From Pontibacter sp. HSC-36F09 (GTDB taxonomy: Bacteria > Bacteroidota > Bacteroidia > Cytophagales > Hymenobacteraceae), in contig NZ_JALKAA010000003.1 of NCBI RefSeq assembly GCF_024171605.1, positions 62,001 to 126,000 on the forward strand: DNA of 64,000 nucleotides, given 5' to 3'. Below, in pieces: positions 1 to 8,002 of this stretch. Each line of letters starts with the position of its first letter. The stretch's first letter is position 1. Position numbers and translations under genes: made by a program. Under the pieces are notes generated by a model. It was not told the DNA's origin, ran no database searches, and saw only the letters and a program-made list of their open reading frames with translations.

Positions 1-189
1 CCTCTTAACCGGGCATAGCTATTTACTAACCAGCTAGTTGATAAATTATGTCTACTCTTGGGGCTTTCCACGTGGCCTCCAGGTTCAGTAGGAGTTCGGT
101 ATGCTTACTGAAATAGCTATTATCAGCACTTTAGAGCAACACAAAGATGCTGATAGTAGCTCTTCAGACTTGTACAAAAACAAATAAAT

Positions 190-936
190 CTACTGCAGGT
201 TTCCAGCGGCAACCGAACGATTGATAGCAACCATTTCTTCATGAGAAGGAAACGTCGTTAAACTCTGAAATTTCAGCATTACAGCATCCCTGGCTGCAGG
301 ACCTTTCCCTTTTTCGGCTGCAGCAAGCGCTTGCTTAAGTTCTACTGCATTTAGTTCAGTACAATAAGCAGGAGTTCCCGGTTCCTGTCTCCAGGATTCG
401 ACTAAACTGCCTGCATCCACGGTATCAAACCCCAGCGCGTCAACCAGCTGAGCGGCTACTTTTTTATGTGCCTCGGTATCGCCAGCGACCGATATAGCTA
501 TTCTACCTTCCTCACCGGAAACTTTGCCTTTGTGCTTCAAGGTGTATTCCAAAATATTGTTGAACACTTTGATAACAGGTTTTCCCAGGATTTCAGAAAT
601 GTACTCACTTTCTGTCTTACCTTCTAAGCCAGCAAGCTCGCCATCACGGAATGGGTAATAGTTGGAAGTGTCCATAATAATAACCTCTTTTGGTACATCC
701 TGCAATATATTCTCCGGAAGATCCTTGTAAGCCTTGAAAGGGATAGAGAAAATGACTACATCTACGTCTTTTACCACATCATTAATGGTAGCCGCTTCTG
801 CACCTAAACTAGTAGCTATTTCTTTAAGTGTGGCCATATCCCGGGTGTTTGTAACCTTTACCTGATGCCCTGCAGCAGAGAGGTTACTGGCTATCGTACT
901 TCCGATGGCACCTGTGCCGATTATTCCTATTTTCAT
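190..936 (-). CDS. F420-reductase-like NAD(P)-binding oxidoreductase (paralog B)
   Basis: A 248-residue protein whose N-terminus MKIGIIGTGAIGSTIA is a Rossmann GxGxxG nucleotide-binding loop. The rest resembles the family named NADP oxidoreductase, coenzyme F420-dependent: a conserved SIPF segment near residue 64, and WRQEPGTPAYCTEL near residue 182. It is a clear paralog of the next gene upstream (965-1768), with the same landmarks at the same spacing. It is the last gene of a leftward three-gene unit; only 28 bases separate it from its paralog. Bacteroidota are not known to make F420, so NAD(P)H is the likelier cofactor. The substrate cannot be told from sequence. The family call is good and the role is inferred. 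Confidence 0.8.
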   Translation of the reverse strand: MKIGIIGTGAIGSTIASNLSAAGHQVKVTNTRDMATLKEIATSLGAEAATINDVVKDVDVVIFSIPFKAYKDLPENILQDVPKEVIIMDTSNYYPFRDGELAGLEGKTESEYISEILGKPVIKVFNNILEYTLKHKGKVSGEEGRIAISVAGDTEAHKKVAAQLVDALGFDTVDAGSLVESWRQEPGTPAYCTELNAVELKQALAAAEKGKGPAARDAVMLKFQSLTTFPSHEEMVAINRSVAAGNLQ

Positions 937-964
937 ATCGTATATCTTTTAAACAGTTTCAAGA

Positions 965-1768
965 TTAATTTAACGTAGTATGCTTTCTTGGAGGCATATT
1001 GTTGATCTCCCTAACAATGTCTACTGCATGATCTACGAATCCTTCCGGGTAATCTCCTGACAAAATGATTTTAAAGTAGTCTTCGCCAATGTCCTGCATT
1101 TTACTAAACAACAGGTCCTGCTTTTCTCTGAGTGTTTCTCTCTGGGCTGCTGCCCGGGCCTTTATAAGCTCAGGCAGAGTGAGGTCTGTGCAATAGGCAG
1201 GGGAGCACGCCTGTTGACGCCAAGAATCTTCTAATAGTCCGGCATCTAAGGCGTCGAAACCGGCATCATCCACCAGGCCCATCACCACTTCTTTTGCTCT
1301 TTGCTCGTCACCCGACACGGCCAGCGCAATCCTGTCTTTACTTCCTTTGGGTCTTCCTTCTACCGCCAGGCTGTAAGCGCCAATATTACTGAATGCTTTT
1401 ACAACCGGCCTACCGAACTGCTGCTGCACCCATACACTGTTCACCATGCCGTTTTCCACGGCCTCCACTGTAGCATCCCGATTGGGCCAGAAGTTGGTCG
1501 TCTCCACGATCACGACATGATCGGCTATTTTGCCTTCCAGTGTTTTTACCAGGTCAGGGATATTGCCAAACGGAATGGATACGACCAACACATCCACATC
1601 CGTTGCAACATCTTCTACCTCTATAGCTCTTACGTTTGCCCAGTCAGCAATGGCCTGAATGCTTGCCACACCTCTGGCATCTGCTAGTGTCACGTTGTGT
1701 CCGGCTGCGCTAAACTTTCTTGCCAGGGTCTTGCCGATCACGCCGGCGCCAATTACTCCTATGTTCAT
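965..1768 (-). CDS. F420-reductase-like NAD(P)-binding oxidoreductase (paralog A)
   Basis: A 267-residue protein starting MNIGVIGAGVIGKTLA, a GxGxxG dinucleotide-binding motif. It shares SIPF, the TTNFWPNRD segment and WRQQACSPAYCTDL with the downstream paralog (there WRQEPGTPAYCTEL), so the pair arose by duplication. The extra 19 or so residues lie at the C-terminus. It is the middle gene of the unit that begins with the flavin monooxygenase at 1815-3200, 46 bases upstream. It may supply reduced cofactor to, or process the product of, that monooxygenase, but this is only inference from position. Confidence 0.8.
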   Translation of the reverse strand: MNIGVIGAGVIGKTLARKFSAAGHNVTLADARGVASIQAIADWANVRAIEVEDVATDVDVLVVSIPFGNIPDLVKTLEGKIADHVVIVETTNFWPNRDATVEAVENGMVNSVWVQQQFGRPVVKAFSNIGAYSLAVEGRPKGSKDRIALAVSGDEQRAKEVVMGLVDDAGFDALDAGLLEDSWRQQACSPAYCTDLTLPELIKARAAAQRETLREKQDLLFSKMQDIGEDYFKIILSGDYPEGFVDHAVDIVREINNMPPRKHTTLN

Positions 1769-1814
1769 GTTGATTATATTTAATGATTAATTTTTAATGA
1801 TGATGAATTATGGC

Positions 1815-3200
1815 TTATTTCTCTATGTTGTCTTTGCTCCATGTCAAAACACGAAGGTCAACACCATACTGATCCGAAGCACCAAGATGATCGCGTAAAG
1901 TCTTGCCTTCATAATCTTGATGGAAGAGCCCACGTTTCTGTAGAATTGGAACCACTTCGTCCACAAAAGAATCGATACCATCTTCGTTAATGTCGGGAGA
2001 AATCCAGAATCCATCGGCGGCACCTGCTTCAAACCACGCTTGCATATGATCGGCGGCCTCTATACCCGGTCCTACGATCACAGGATGATAATCAATCACC
2101 CCATGGGCGATTATATCACGCAGGCTCCACCCTTCTTTTGCAATCTTCAGGGCATGGGGGGAACGAGGGTCATATGGCGATGGGCGCGCTGCGTCCAGTT
2201 GCTCTTTTGAGAGCGGTTCATCAATGCGGCTAAGGTCAAGACGTATGCCGAGCATTTGTTGAAGATACGCTACCCGTTGAGGGATGAGGCTTCCTGTGAG
2301 TTTGATCCTGCGATCCAGTGCTGTGCGTCTGTCCTTGGCGATGGTAGTCATAAGGCCAGGAATATACTTGAGCTCGTCGGGGTTACGACCGTAACGCTCT
2401 GCAGCTTCCCGGAATGCATTACGTTGAGCACGTGCATCTTCCATGGTAAATGCCGCTCCAATGACCGCATTGGCGAAGCGACCCGCCAACTCATGCGCAT
2501 TGGGGCTGCCTCCAGCATGGAAGATAATGGGTTGGCCTTGTTCCGATGGGGGAATGTATAGCGGCCCGCGTGAGCCCACGAACTTGCCTTTAAAATTGAC
2601 GGGAACGATCTGATCTCTCTTCGCAAACTGCCCGCTCTCCTGGTTATGCACCCAGGCATCTTTCCCCCAACTGCCCCAAAGTGCTTGGATGAGCTGGATG
2701 ACCTCGTGCGCCCGCCCATAGCGTTCCTCGCTGGACGGAATACTTCTTCCGTAGTTTGCTGCGACGGCATCACCGCTTGATGTAACCGCGTTCCAACCTG
2801 CACGACCGTGGCTCATGACATCGAGCGCCTTGAACTGCCTGGCAAGGTTGAAAGGCTCGTTAAATGTGGTAGAACCTGTAGCCACTAACCCAATGCGCTT
2901 GGTTTCGCGTGCGACAGCTGCAAGGGTGAGCATCACATCAAGATTAAAACTTGGCGACTCGGTTTCCAGATCAGTCAGGATAGAGCCAGGGCCATCCGGC
3001 AAAAATATAAATTGAAACTTACCACGCTCCGCTGCTTGAGCCTGTTTAACACGCGCATCGAAACTTGTATAACTTTTGGGGTCAACTCCCGGCATACGCC
3101 AGGCTCCCGGCTGAGAGCCGTATCCATTTCCAAGGTGTAAACCGATGAGCATCTGTTTACCTGCCTTAGCGTTGTTATTTATTGATTCATTATAAGCCAT
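1815..3200 (-). CDS. NtaA/SnaA/DszA-family FMN-dependent monooxygenase
   Basis: A 461-residue protein of the bacterial-luciferase-like flavin monooxygenases, NtaA/SnaA/DszA branch (known members act on nitrilotriacetate, pristinamycin and dibenzothiophene sulfone). Visible landmarks are GLHLGNGYGSQPGAWR near residue 20, ARQFKALDVMSHGRAGWNAV near residues 120-140 and PIIFHAGGSPNAHELAGRFA near 225-243, all typical of the branch. Length fits the family. Such enzymes use FMNH2 from a separate reductase; no classical flavin reductase is adjacent. It leads a leftward operon with two NAD(P)-binding paralogs and is divergent from an HxlR-type regulator at 3425. The substrate is not predictable. Confidence 0.9.
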   Translation of the reverse strand: MAYNESINNNAKAGKQMLIGLHLGNGYGSQPGAWRMPGVDPKSYTSFDARVKQAQAAERGKFQFIFLPDGPGSILTDLETESPSFNLDVMLTLAAVARETKRIGLVATGSTTFNEPFNLARQFKALDVMSHGRAGWNAVTSSGDAVAANYGRSIPSSEERYGRAHEVIQLIQALWGSWGKDAWVHNQESGQFAKRDQIVPVNFKGKFVGSRGPLYIPPSEQGQPIIFHAGGSPNAHELAGRFANAVIGAAFTMEDARAQRNAFREAAERYGRNPDELKYIPGLMTTIAKDRRTALDRRIKLTGSLIPQRVAYLQQMLGIRLDLSRIDEPLSKEQLDAARPSPYDPRSPHALKIAKEGWSLRDIIAHGVIDYHPVIVGPGIEAADHMQAWFEAGAADGFWISPDINEDGIDSFVDEVVPILQKRGLFHQDYEGKTLRDHLGASDQYGVDLRVLTWSKDNIEK

Positions 3201-3204
3201 GATC

Positions 3205-3312
3205 CTAATTTTTTAATTCCATGTATAACACCCGACCAGAGCGAGAATCTCCATCTGCATCCGGATTCATTATAGCAACTGCCAATCGTTCTTGAGGACC
3301 TGCAACTACCAT
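3205..3312 (-). CDS. possible 35-residue small ORF or 3' gene remnant
   Basis: Reading leftward, an ATG at 3312 opens a 35-codon frame ending in TAG at 3205, just before the monooxygenase start. The frame is open 13 codons further upstream without another ATG. The translation ends in NPDADGDSRSGRVLYMELKN, which looks like an ordinary protein C-terminus rather than random sequence. It could be a remnant of a lost gene or a tiny leader. I do not recognise it, and chance is possible. Confidence 0.25.
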   Translation of the reverse strand: MVVAGPQERLAVAIMNPDADGDSRSGRVLYMELKN

Positions 3313-3424
3313 ATCCCGCCTTGTAAATTCCAATCTCTGTAGGTGTTGCAAAATTACGACTTATTACTTTCCTTTGTATAGTGCTTTCCCAAAGGAAAGT
3401 GAAGTAGTTTAAAATGGAGGAGTT

Positions 3425-3775
3425 ATGGCTAATAAAATGGGATACCTGTCCTGCCTGGACACTGTAAAGCCGGTGCGGGATGCAATTGAAGTGATTAATG
3501 GGAAATGGAAGCTACCCATTATCATTTCTGTGATGACGGGCAATGAGCGGTTCACCGATATACAGGAAAGTATTCCCGGTATTACCCCGAAGGTACTGGC
3601 CAAGGAATTAAAGGACCTCGAGCAACACCAACTGATAAAGCGGGTGGTAAAAGACGATTACCCGGTGAAGATCCTGTATAAACCGGAACCGTATGCCGAT
3701 ACTTTAACACCGATCATCAATGCTTTGAAGGGGTGGGGACTCAACCACCGGAAGAAAATCTTCGAAAAGGAATAA
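3425..3775 (+). CDS. HxlR-family transcriptional regulator
   Basis: A 116-residue winged-helix DNA-binding protein of the HxlR family. CLDTVKPVRDAIEVINGKWKL at the N-terminus matches the family's start (a Cys about 15 residues before the GKWKLPII helix); ERFTDIQESIPGITPKVLAKELKDLEQHQLI is the recognition-helix and wing region. A GGAGG lies 5 bases before the ATG at 3425, which is unusual among the genes here and supports this start. It is divergent from the monooxygenase operon, so it probably controls that operon; HxlR proteins often respond to quinones, aldehydes or other reactive compounds. The target is inferred from position only. Confidence 0.9.
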   Translation: MANKMGYLSCLDTVKPVRDAIEVINGKWKLPIIISVMTGNERFTDIQESIPGITPKVLAKELKDLEQHQLIKRVVKDDYPVKILYKPEPYADTLTPIINALKGWGLNHRKKIFEKE

Positions 3776-4010
3776 TTGCGAAAGTTATAGGTGAAGACGA
3801 AAGACCTCCCTAAATAGGAGGGAATTAATTCTTGTTCTGTACCTGCAGTTATTTGGTTCTCTTTACAGCTGTTTTAACCTCACTTATTGATGAGATAGGA
3901 GGGAGACTAGCTTGTTCAAATACAAAGCAAGTGAGAAGAGATTGAATAGTAATGACGATGAGTAACAGCGCTGAAAATCTTTTTTGTTACTTTCCTGTTA
4001 CTCTAGAAAC

Positions 4011-4048
4011 AAAAAACCCGCTTATTTGATGAAATAAGCGGGTTTTTT
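4011..4048 (-). terminator. bidirectional rho-independent terminator after tRNA-Glu
   Basis: A perfect 17-bp hairpin (arms 4011-4027 and 4032-4048, loop GATG) with a GC core CCCGC and A/T runs on both outer sides. It lies 14 bases beyond the 3' end of the leftward tRNA-Glu and can also stop rightward transcription from the HxlR gene. Confidence 0.85.
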
Positions 4049-4061
4049 AAGCTTTAAAGTG

Positions 4062-4133
4062 TAGTCCGTAGGGGAATCGAACCCCTGTTGCCAGAATGAA
4101 AATCTGGAGTCCTAACCCCTAGACGAACGGACC
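4062..4133 (-). tRNA. tRNA-Glu (anticodon TTC)
   Basis: The complement folds as a 72-base cloverleaf. Acceptor arm GGTCCGT pairs with ACGGACT (first pair G-U). The anticodon loop in CCAGATTTTCATTCTGG places TTC in the centre. The T arm is AGGGG-TTCGATT-CCCCT. CCA is not encoded beyond the discriminator A. A Bacteroidota promoter precedes it and a strong terminator follows. Confidence 0.95.
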
Positions 4134-4153
4134 GTGCTACTGTATTGCGGGTG

Positions 4154-4184
4154 CAAATATACAAGCCGATTTTTAGGAAGCAAA
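4154..4184 (-). promoter_or_regulatory. promoter of tRNA-Glu
   Basis: On the complement strand TTTG (4181-4184), 19 bases, then TATATTTG (4154-4161) match the Bacteroidota sigma-70 consensus TTTG / TAnnTTTG exactly. Transcription should start roughly 5 bases further on, giving a short leader before the tRNA at 4133. Confidence 0.8.
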
Positions 4185-4329
4185 ATTATTTTTAAAAAAT
4201 GGACCACACCGCTTCGCCTATACCTGAGAGGCGCTTTCGGGAGGCTGAAGCGAATGCCTAACCTAATCGTTTTTGTAAACTTCGTCTTATCTTGTGCCGT
4301 TATACCTTCATCCGTTAAAATTTAATCCT

Positions 4330-4605
4330 ATGTCAAAAAGAGCATTCTATACTGGCGTAACGCCAGAAGCATACAACGAACTGAAAAGCAAACTGCAGAC
4401 CTATGGCATGAATTTGCAGGGCAACAGTGGCCGCATAGACGAGAAGGGCGTTAATGCCAATTTCAATTACGATCCTGACGCGAAGTCGCTCGAAATCAGT
4501 GACCTTTCGGTGGGTTTCCCGGCAAGCATGATGATAAACTCCGACAGTCTGATGCAGCGCATGAACGAGATGATTACTAAGTACGGAGGCCGTGCTGAGG
4601 GTTAG
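4330..4605 (+). CDS. small conserved-looking protein, unknown function
   Basis: A 91-residue protein starting MSKRAFYTGVTPEAYNEL. The frame is open 12 codons further upstream (to 4294), but that extension reads through promoter-like sequence, so the ATG at 4330 is preferred. It has no signal peptide and no membrane segment. It reads as a small cytoplasmic alpha/beta protein, with an acidic middle (DPDAKSLEISDLSVGF) and a C-terminal helix. It lies 75 bases before another small protein gene in the same direction. I do not recognise the family. Confidence 0.7.
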   Translation: MSKRAFYTGVTPEAYNELKSKLQTYGMNLQGNSGRIDEKGVNANFNYDPDAKSLEISDLSVGFPASMMINSDSLMQRMNEMITKYGGRAEG

Positions 4606-4680
4606 GCCATATCCTGACGCAGATAATGCCGTATAAGAAAACCACTTAAACGTAATACCTAAACGAAACCGAAAATAACT

Positions 4681-4989
4681 ATGGAAAACGATAACAAGAG
4701 CAACCAGGATGCCGACAAAAACAAACAAAGCCAGGGCAAGAAGGAACAAAGCGCTCTCAGACTCATGCAGCCACACGACATGTCTAAAACGGTAGAGTCG
4801 GCGATGCACGTGTTTCAGGGTAAGCACGACAAACTGCCTGAACTGCTGCACGATGTAGGGAAGCTGGTGCTACAGGGCGCCCGCCGTATGAGCACGACAC
4901 AGCTTATCCTGACAGCAGGTGCTGTAACACTCGGTGCTGTGCTGGTTGCCAAGTACGTGGCTGACCAGGATTTCGACTTCGAAGCTTAA
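4681..4989 (+). CDS. small protein with C-terminal membrane segment, unknown function
   Basis: A 102-residue protein. The first 25 residues are very polar (MENDNKSNQDADKNKQSQGK). The middle is an amphipathic region (SAMHVFQGKHDKLPELLHDVGK), and the C-terminus carries one hydrophobic helix, about residues 77-93, before YVADQDFDFEA. This suggests a tail-anchored inner-membrane protein. A terminator follows directly. It probably shares a transcript with 4330-4605. Function unknown. Confidence 0.7.
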   Translation: MENDNKSNQDADKNKQSQGKKEQSALRLMQPHDMSKTVESAMHVFQGKHDKLPELLHDVGKLVLQGARRMSTTQLILTAGAVTLGAVLVAKYVADQDFDFEA

Positions 4990-5010
4990 TAGCCGTTTAC
5001 AACTAAACAG

Positions 5011-5042
5011 AAACCCTTCACCCGCTTGTGAAGGGTTTTTTT
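5011..5042 (+). terminator. rho-independent terminator
   Basis: An 11-bp perfect stem AAACCCTTCAC / GTGAAGGGTTT with a 6-base loop, followed by a run of seven T. It ends the transcript of the two small genes before it. Confidence 0.85.
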
Positions 5043-5083
5043 GTGCCAACTCATTTCTGGTACGGCCTTTGTAATTGGAGGCT

Positions 5084-5102
5084 ATATAGCATGATGCTAT
5101 AT
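5084..5102. repeat. perfect 9-bp inverted repeat upstream of the SIMPL gene
   Basis: ATATAGCAT, one central G, ATGCTATAT. It lies 35 bases before the start codon at 5137, within the likely promoter region. The spacing and symmetry fit a dimeric regulator site, but no regulator is identified. Confidence 0.35.
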
Positions 5103-5136
5103 TTACTACCACGTTTCTAACCTTTTAATTAAAATT

Positions 5137-5847
5137 ATGAAAAAAGTATCCTTTGTCGCCCTGATGTTTTTGCTGGTATCTGTGTTTCCGGCAGTGGCCC
5201 AGCAGCAGATCTTGCCTCCGCTTATTAGTGTGAACGGAATAGGGGAGGTGAAGCTTGAGCCAAATGAAGTCGTGATTACCCTGGGAGTGGAAACTCGCGA
5301 GAAGACCCTGGATCAGGCCCGAAAGCAAACCGATAAGCAAGCGGCCGCCATTATCGCGTATTTGCGGAAGCAGGGCGTGGACGCCAAAGATATCCAGACC
5401 TCTTTCGTAAACCTGCAGCCTATTTACGCTGGTACAGAATTTGGAAAAGCGCAGCCTGAGTTTTATCTGGCTCAGAAAACCATGACGATCGTGATCAAAA
5501 AGATCAACAAGTTCGACGAACTGCTGTCCGGTTTGTATGACAATGGCGTGAACCGAATTGATAACGTCTACTTCAGAGTTTCAGACCTTGAGAAGCACCG
5601 TGCCGAGGCCCGCAAAAAAGCCGTGGCCGATGCCAAGCAAAAAGCCAATGCCTTGACAGCGGAGTTAGGAGCTAAAGTCGGTAAAGTATACTCTATTAGT
5701 GAGCATACCTCCAACGGCTCGCCACGGAACGGTTATGCAAAAATGTCGATGGACATGGAAATGGCACAAGGCGGAGGACCATCCATTGCTGGCGGCGAAG
5801 TGATTGTGACATCTAATGTGAGCGTGAGCTTTGTGATTGAGCAATAG
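5137..5847 (+). CDS. SIMPL (DUF541) domain periplasmic protein
   Basis: A 236-residue protein with a cleavable signal peptide (MKKVSFVALMFLLVSVFPAVAQQ). The mature part begins ISVNGIGEVKLEPNEVVITLGVETREKTLDQARKQ, which is the typical SIMPL/DUF541 start (G.g.v...PD.a.i..gv). The KAVADAKQKANALTAELGAKVGKVYSISE segment near residue 170 is the other family hallmark. Related proteins (E. coli YggE, Brucella BP26) are periplasmic or outer-membrane associated and linked to oxidative stress, with no defined biochemical activity. It stands alone between two terminators, so it is monocistronic. Confidence 0.9.
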   Translation: MKKVSFVALMFLLVSVFPAVAQQQILPPLISVNGIGEVKLEPNEVVITLGVETREKTLDQARKQTDKQAAAIIAYLRKQGVDAKDIQTSFVNLQPIYAGTEFGKAQPEFYLAQKTMTIVIKKINKFDELLSGLYDNGVNRIDNVYFRVSDLEKHRAEARKKAVADAKQKANALTAELGAKVGKVYSISEHTSNGSPRNGYAKMSMDMEMAQGGGPSIAGGEVIVTSNVSVSFVIEQ

Positions 5848-5869
5848 GCTGTACAGGTATACAGCATCA

Positions 5870-5908
5870 AAAAGGGCTCCCCGGCATTAGCCAGGGAGCC
5901 CTTCTTAT
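5870..5908. terminator. bidirectional terminator between convergent genes
   Basis: Stem AAGGGCTCCC (5872-5881) / GGGAGCCCTT (5894-5903) with a 12-base loop and flanking A/T. It serves the SIMPL gene and the leftward gene ending at 5925. Confidence 0.75.
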
Positions 5909-5924
5909 TTGGTGTTTGGTATAA

Positions 5925-6932
5925 CTAAAATGATAAACCTAACTTTTGATAGCGCTCCATCGGTTTGAAGTTGTTCTCATCATCCAGCAGAAAACTGATT
6001 GGCTTGCTCGGGTCTGCCAGAATCTCTTTCTCTCGGATATCCCAGGGTTTAAGCATTTCCTCCAGCATGTGCGCATAAGCCGTCATCTCCCAGGGATTAA
6101 AAACCTCGTTTGTCACATCGTCTATAATAGTGTCGAGTGTGATGTGCGTGTCTCCCGGCTTGAGCGGCCGCTCAAAGTACTCGGGTATCACATTAAAAAT
6201 ATAGGCTGCATAGAACACCCGCGCTTTAAACTCCGCTACTTGGATCGGGTGCAGTTGCTGTCCCTGCGTGAGGCGATAAAGTTTGCCGAGGGCTTTGCCA
6301 ATAATGCCATTGTCGAGGAGCGTACACACGAGCACAACCGGACCTAGTTTTATACTGAAGGCCATCGTGGTCAGTTCATCTTGATACTCAAAGGGCAATT
6401 CGTCCTCGGCAGGGCTCACCTCCAGCATAAACAGGGAGCAGGGCAGGAAATCAGAGAACTCCATGGACACGCGCATCGACTGCAGCACCTTGAAGAATTC
6501 GCGGAACTTGCCCAGCATTTTCGGGTTTTCGCTCACCGGGTTCTGCGGCATGATCAGCGGGTCGGCTTCTTTGATCAGCTCGGTGATCAGCGTGCCATAA
6601 TACATTTTGCCGATCCACTGGAAAAGCTTTTTGGAATCCAGCGCCTGCAGTCCGGCTATACCTTGCTCACTGGCCGTAGCAATTTCCTCTTCCAGCGGGA
6701 TGACGTGCTGAGTATGGCAATGATCACAGCAGGGGATAGTAAGCTCACCGTAGGTTGTGATGCTCTTATCGAGCAGAAGCAGTTCCTTGTCGCGCAGCTT
6801 ATACCTGTCCTGCAGCCACGTCGCAAAAACAGGTGTTCGGTTATCGGGTTCGGTATGTGCCCCACACAGAAAGCAGTGCTTGTCGCTGAACTGCATGTTG
6901 GGGAACGGATCGTATAGTTTTAACTCAGTCAT
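5925..6932 (-). CDS. unknown cytoplasmic protein with HNH-like Cys cluster
   Basis: A 335-residue protein. The N-terminus has Cys20-x2-Cys23 (HCFLCG), then FATWLQ near residue 36, then IPCCDHCHTQH at 66-75. This C-x2-C, WL, C-x2-C-H order resembles the zinc-knuckle start of HNH-type proteins (CxxC, HVxPxWL, PxCxxCN), though the usual HV of that motif is not present. The remaining 230 residues are helical with no recognisable motif. There is no signal peptide. It is a single gene between convergent and divergent boundaries; TATCTTTG at 6953-6960 (complement) could be its -7 element. Zinc binding is inferred; function unknown. Confidence 0.65.
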   Translation of the reverse strand: MTELKLYDPFPNMQFSDKHCFLCGAHTEPDNRTPVFATWLQDRYKLRDKELLLLDKSITTYGELTIPCCDHCHTQHVIPLEEEIATASEQGIAGLQALDSKKLFQWIGKMYYGTLITELIKEADPLIMPQNPVSENPKMLGKFREFFKVLQSMRVSMEFSDFLPCSLFMLEVSPAEDELPFEYQDELTTMAFSIKLGPVVLVCTLLDNGIIGKALGKLYRLTQGQQLHPIQVAEFKARVFYAAYIFNVIPEYFERPLKPGDTHITLDTIIDDVTNEVFNPWEMTAYAHMLEEMLKPWDIREKEILADPSKPISFLLDDENNFKPMERYQKLGLSF

Positions 6933-6960
6933 GATCGTGTCGTTTGGAGGTACAAAGATA

Positions 6961-7594
6961 CGAAGAAGAGCTTGTCAGAATCAGGATTTTGGGGATTAAA
7001 GGATCGACAGGATTCTCGTGCACGATTAGCCTGCCCCTCCCATTGTCGAGGCTGCCTACCCCCAGAGGAAAATTTTCTGTTGTTACTTTACAGGTATAGC
7101 TTCGTTGTTTCTATTACAGATCATGCTCTCCTATACCGGGTCCAACCACCCCTAACCCCTCCTTGTCTAAGGCGGGGAATCTGTTGCTGCCAATTCTTGG
7201 GTATAGGCGTCGTAACTGCAGTTTCATGTGCACGATTGACATCCCCCTGCCCCCTTCAAAGGGGGACCTTCTGCCATTGCCAGTCTCAGGTATAAGCGCT
7301 GTAGTTTCTGTCACGGATCACTGGCAGGTATAGCAAGAGTTACTTGCACCGAAGCGACATAGGTATAGCATCAGCCCAGTGCACCTTTCGGCGCTCCGCT
7401 GTCTGAGCGTTCAGCGAGATTGGGGAGTCTTGACTTTTTTGCATACTTTTTGTGTCAAGACAAAAAGTGAGGGCCCGCCTCACAGGCGAAGCTATACAAC
7501 AATACCTGATAATATACTAAATAGCAGTTGCAGCGCTAGTAGGAAAGGAGAAAAGTGATTAAAAATTAATCTAAGTGAAGTGAGAAAGAAAAGT
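6961..7594. other. intergenic region, 630 bases, repeat-rich
   Basis: No credible gene. It holds three AGGTATAG copies (7092, 7326, 7361), two C-rich/G-rich short palindromic elements (CCCCTCCTTGTCTAAGGCGGGG around 7155-7180 in part, and CCCCCTTCAAAGGGGG around 7249-7264), and one arm of a dispersed repeat (7300-7495) found inverted near 35.5 kb. The short open frames here are repeat-derived. Confidence 0.7.
7300..7495 (+). repeat. dispersed intergenic repeat, copy 1
   Basis: Shares several blocks in order with the complement of 35486-35700: ACTGGCAGGTATAG, AGAGTTACTTGCA, AGTGCACC, GTTCAGCGAG (GGTCAGCGAG there), GTCTTGACTTTTTTGC and GCCCGCC-CACAGGCGA. The two copies are in opposite orientation about 28 kb apart. 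There is no coding capacity and no flanking duplication that I can see. Confidence 0.7.
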
Positions 7595-7988
7595 TTAACA
7601 GCAAGCCTGTAAGCCGGGTTCTGTCATCAGGCCAAAGCCCGACGTCTTATCATTTATCTAGGCCTGCACTCGCGCGCAGGCTCCATCGACCTACCCACTG
7701 ACATCGGACGAGCAACCCTTAGCCCCGCCGAAGCGAGGCGCTGTCAGCCTATTTGGTCTTTCAACTCCTAAGGTTTACCCAGCCGGACTGGTCGCCCAGC
7801 CGCTGGTGCGCTCTTACCGCACCTTTTCACCCTTACCAGCACAAGACTGGCGGTTATTTTCTGTGGCACTGGCTGTAACCTTCCCGTCTCCCGGAAGGCC
7901 CCTTCCCGTTAGGAAGTAGGATGCTCTGTGTTGCCCGGACTTTCCTCTCCTCCCTTGCGGGAGCAGCGATAAGACGGCTTGCTGTTAA
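7595..7988 (-). ncRNA. rnpB: RNase P RNA (bacterial type A)
   Basis: The complement contains the universal RNase P core GAGGAAAGTCCGGGC near the 5' end, an ACAGAG block after it, and GAACCCGGCTTACAGG near the 3' end. The two ends pair as helix P1: TTAACAGCAAGCC at the 5' end with GGCTTGCTGTTAA at the 3' end. Length about 394 nt is normal. It is the catalytic RNA that trims tRNA 5' leaders. The exact ends are set by the P1 pairing and may differ by a few bases. Confidence 0.95.
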
Positions 7989-8002
7989 GCTTTCTATACC
8001 TG

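Noticed and set aside
6972..7314. Open frames of 66-107 codons in the rnpB upstream gap and the similar ones near 35.3-35.8 kb
   Set aside because: They follow dispersed repeat sequence and contain no protein-like composition or start context.
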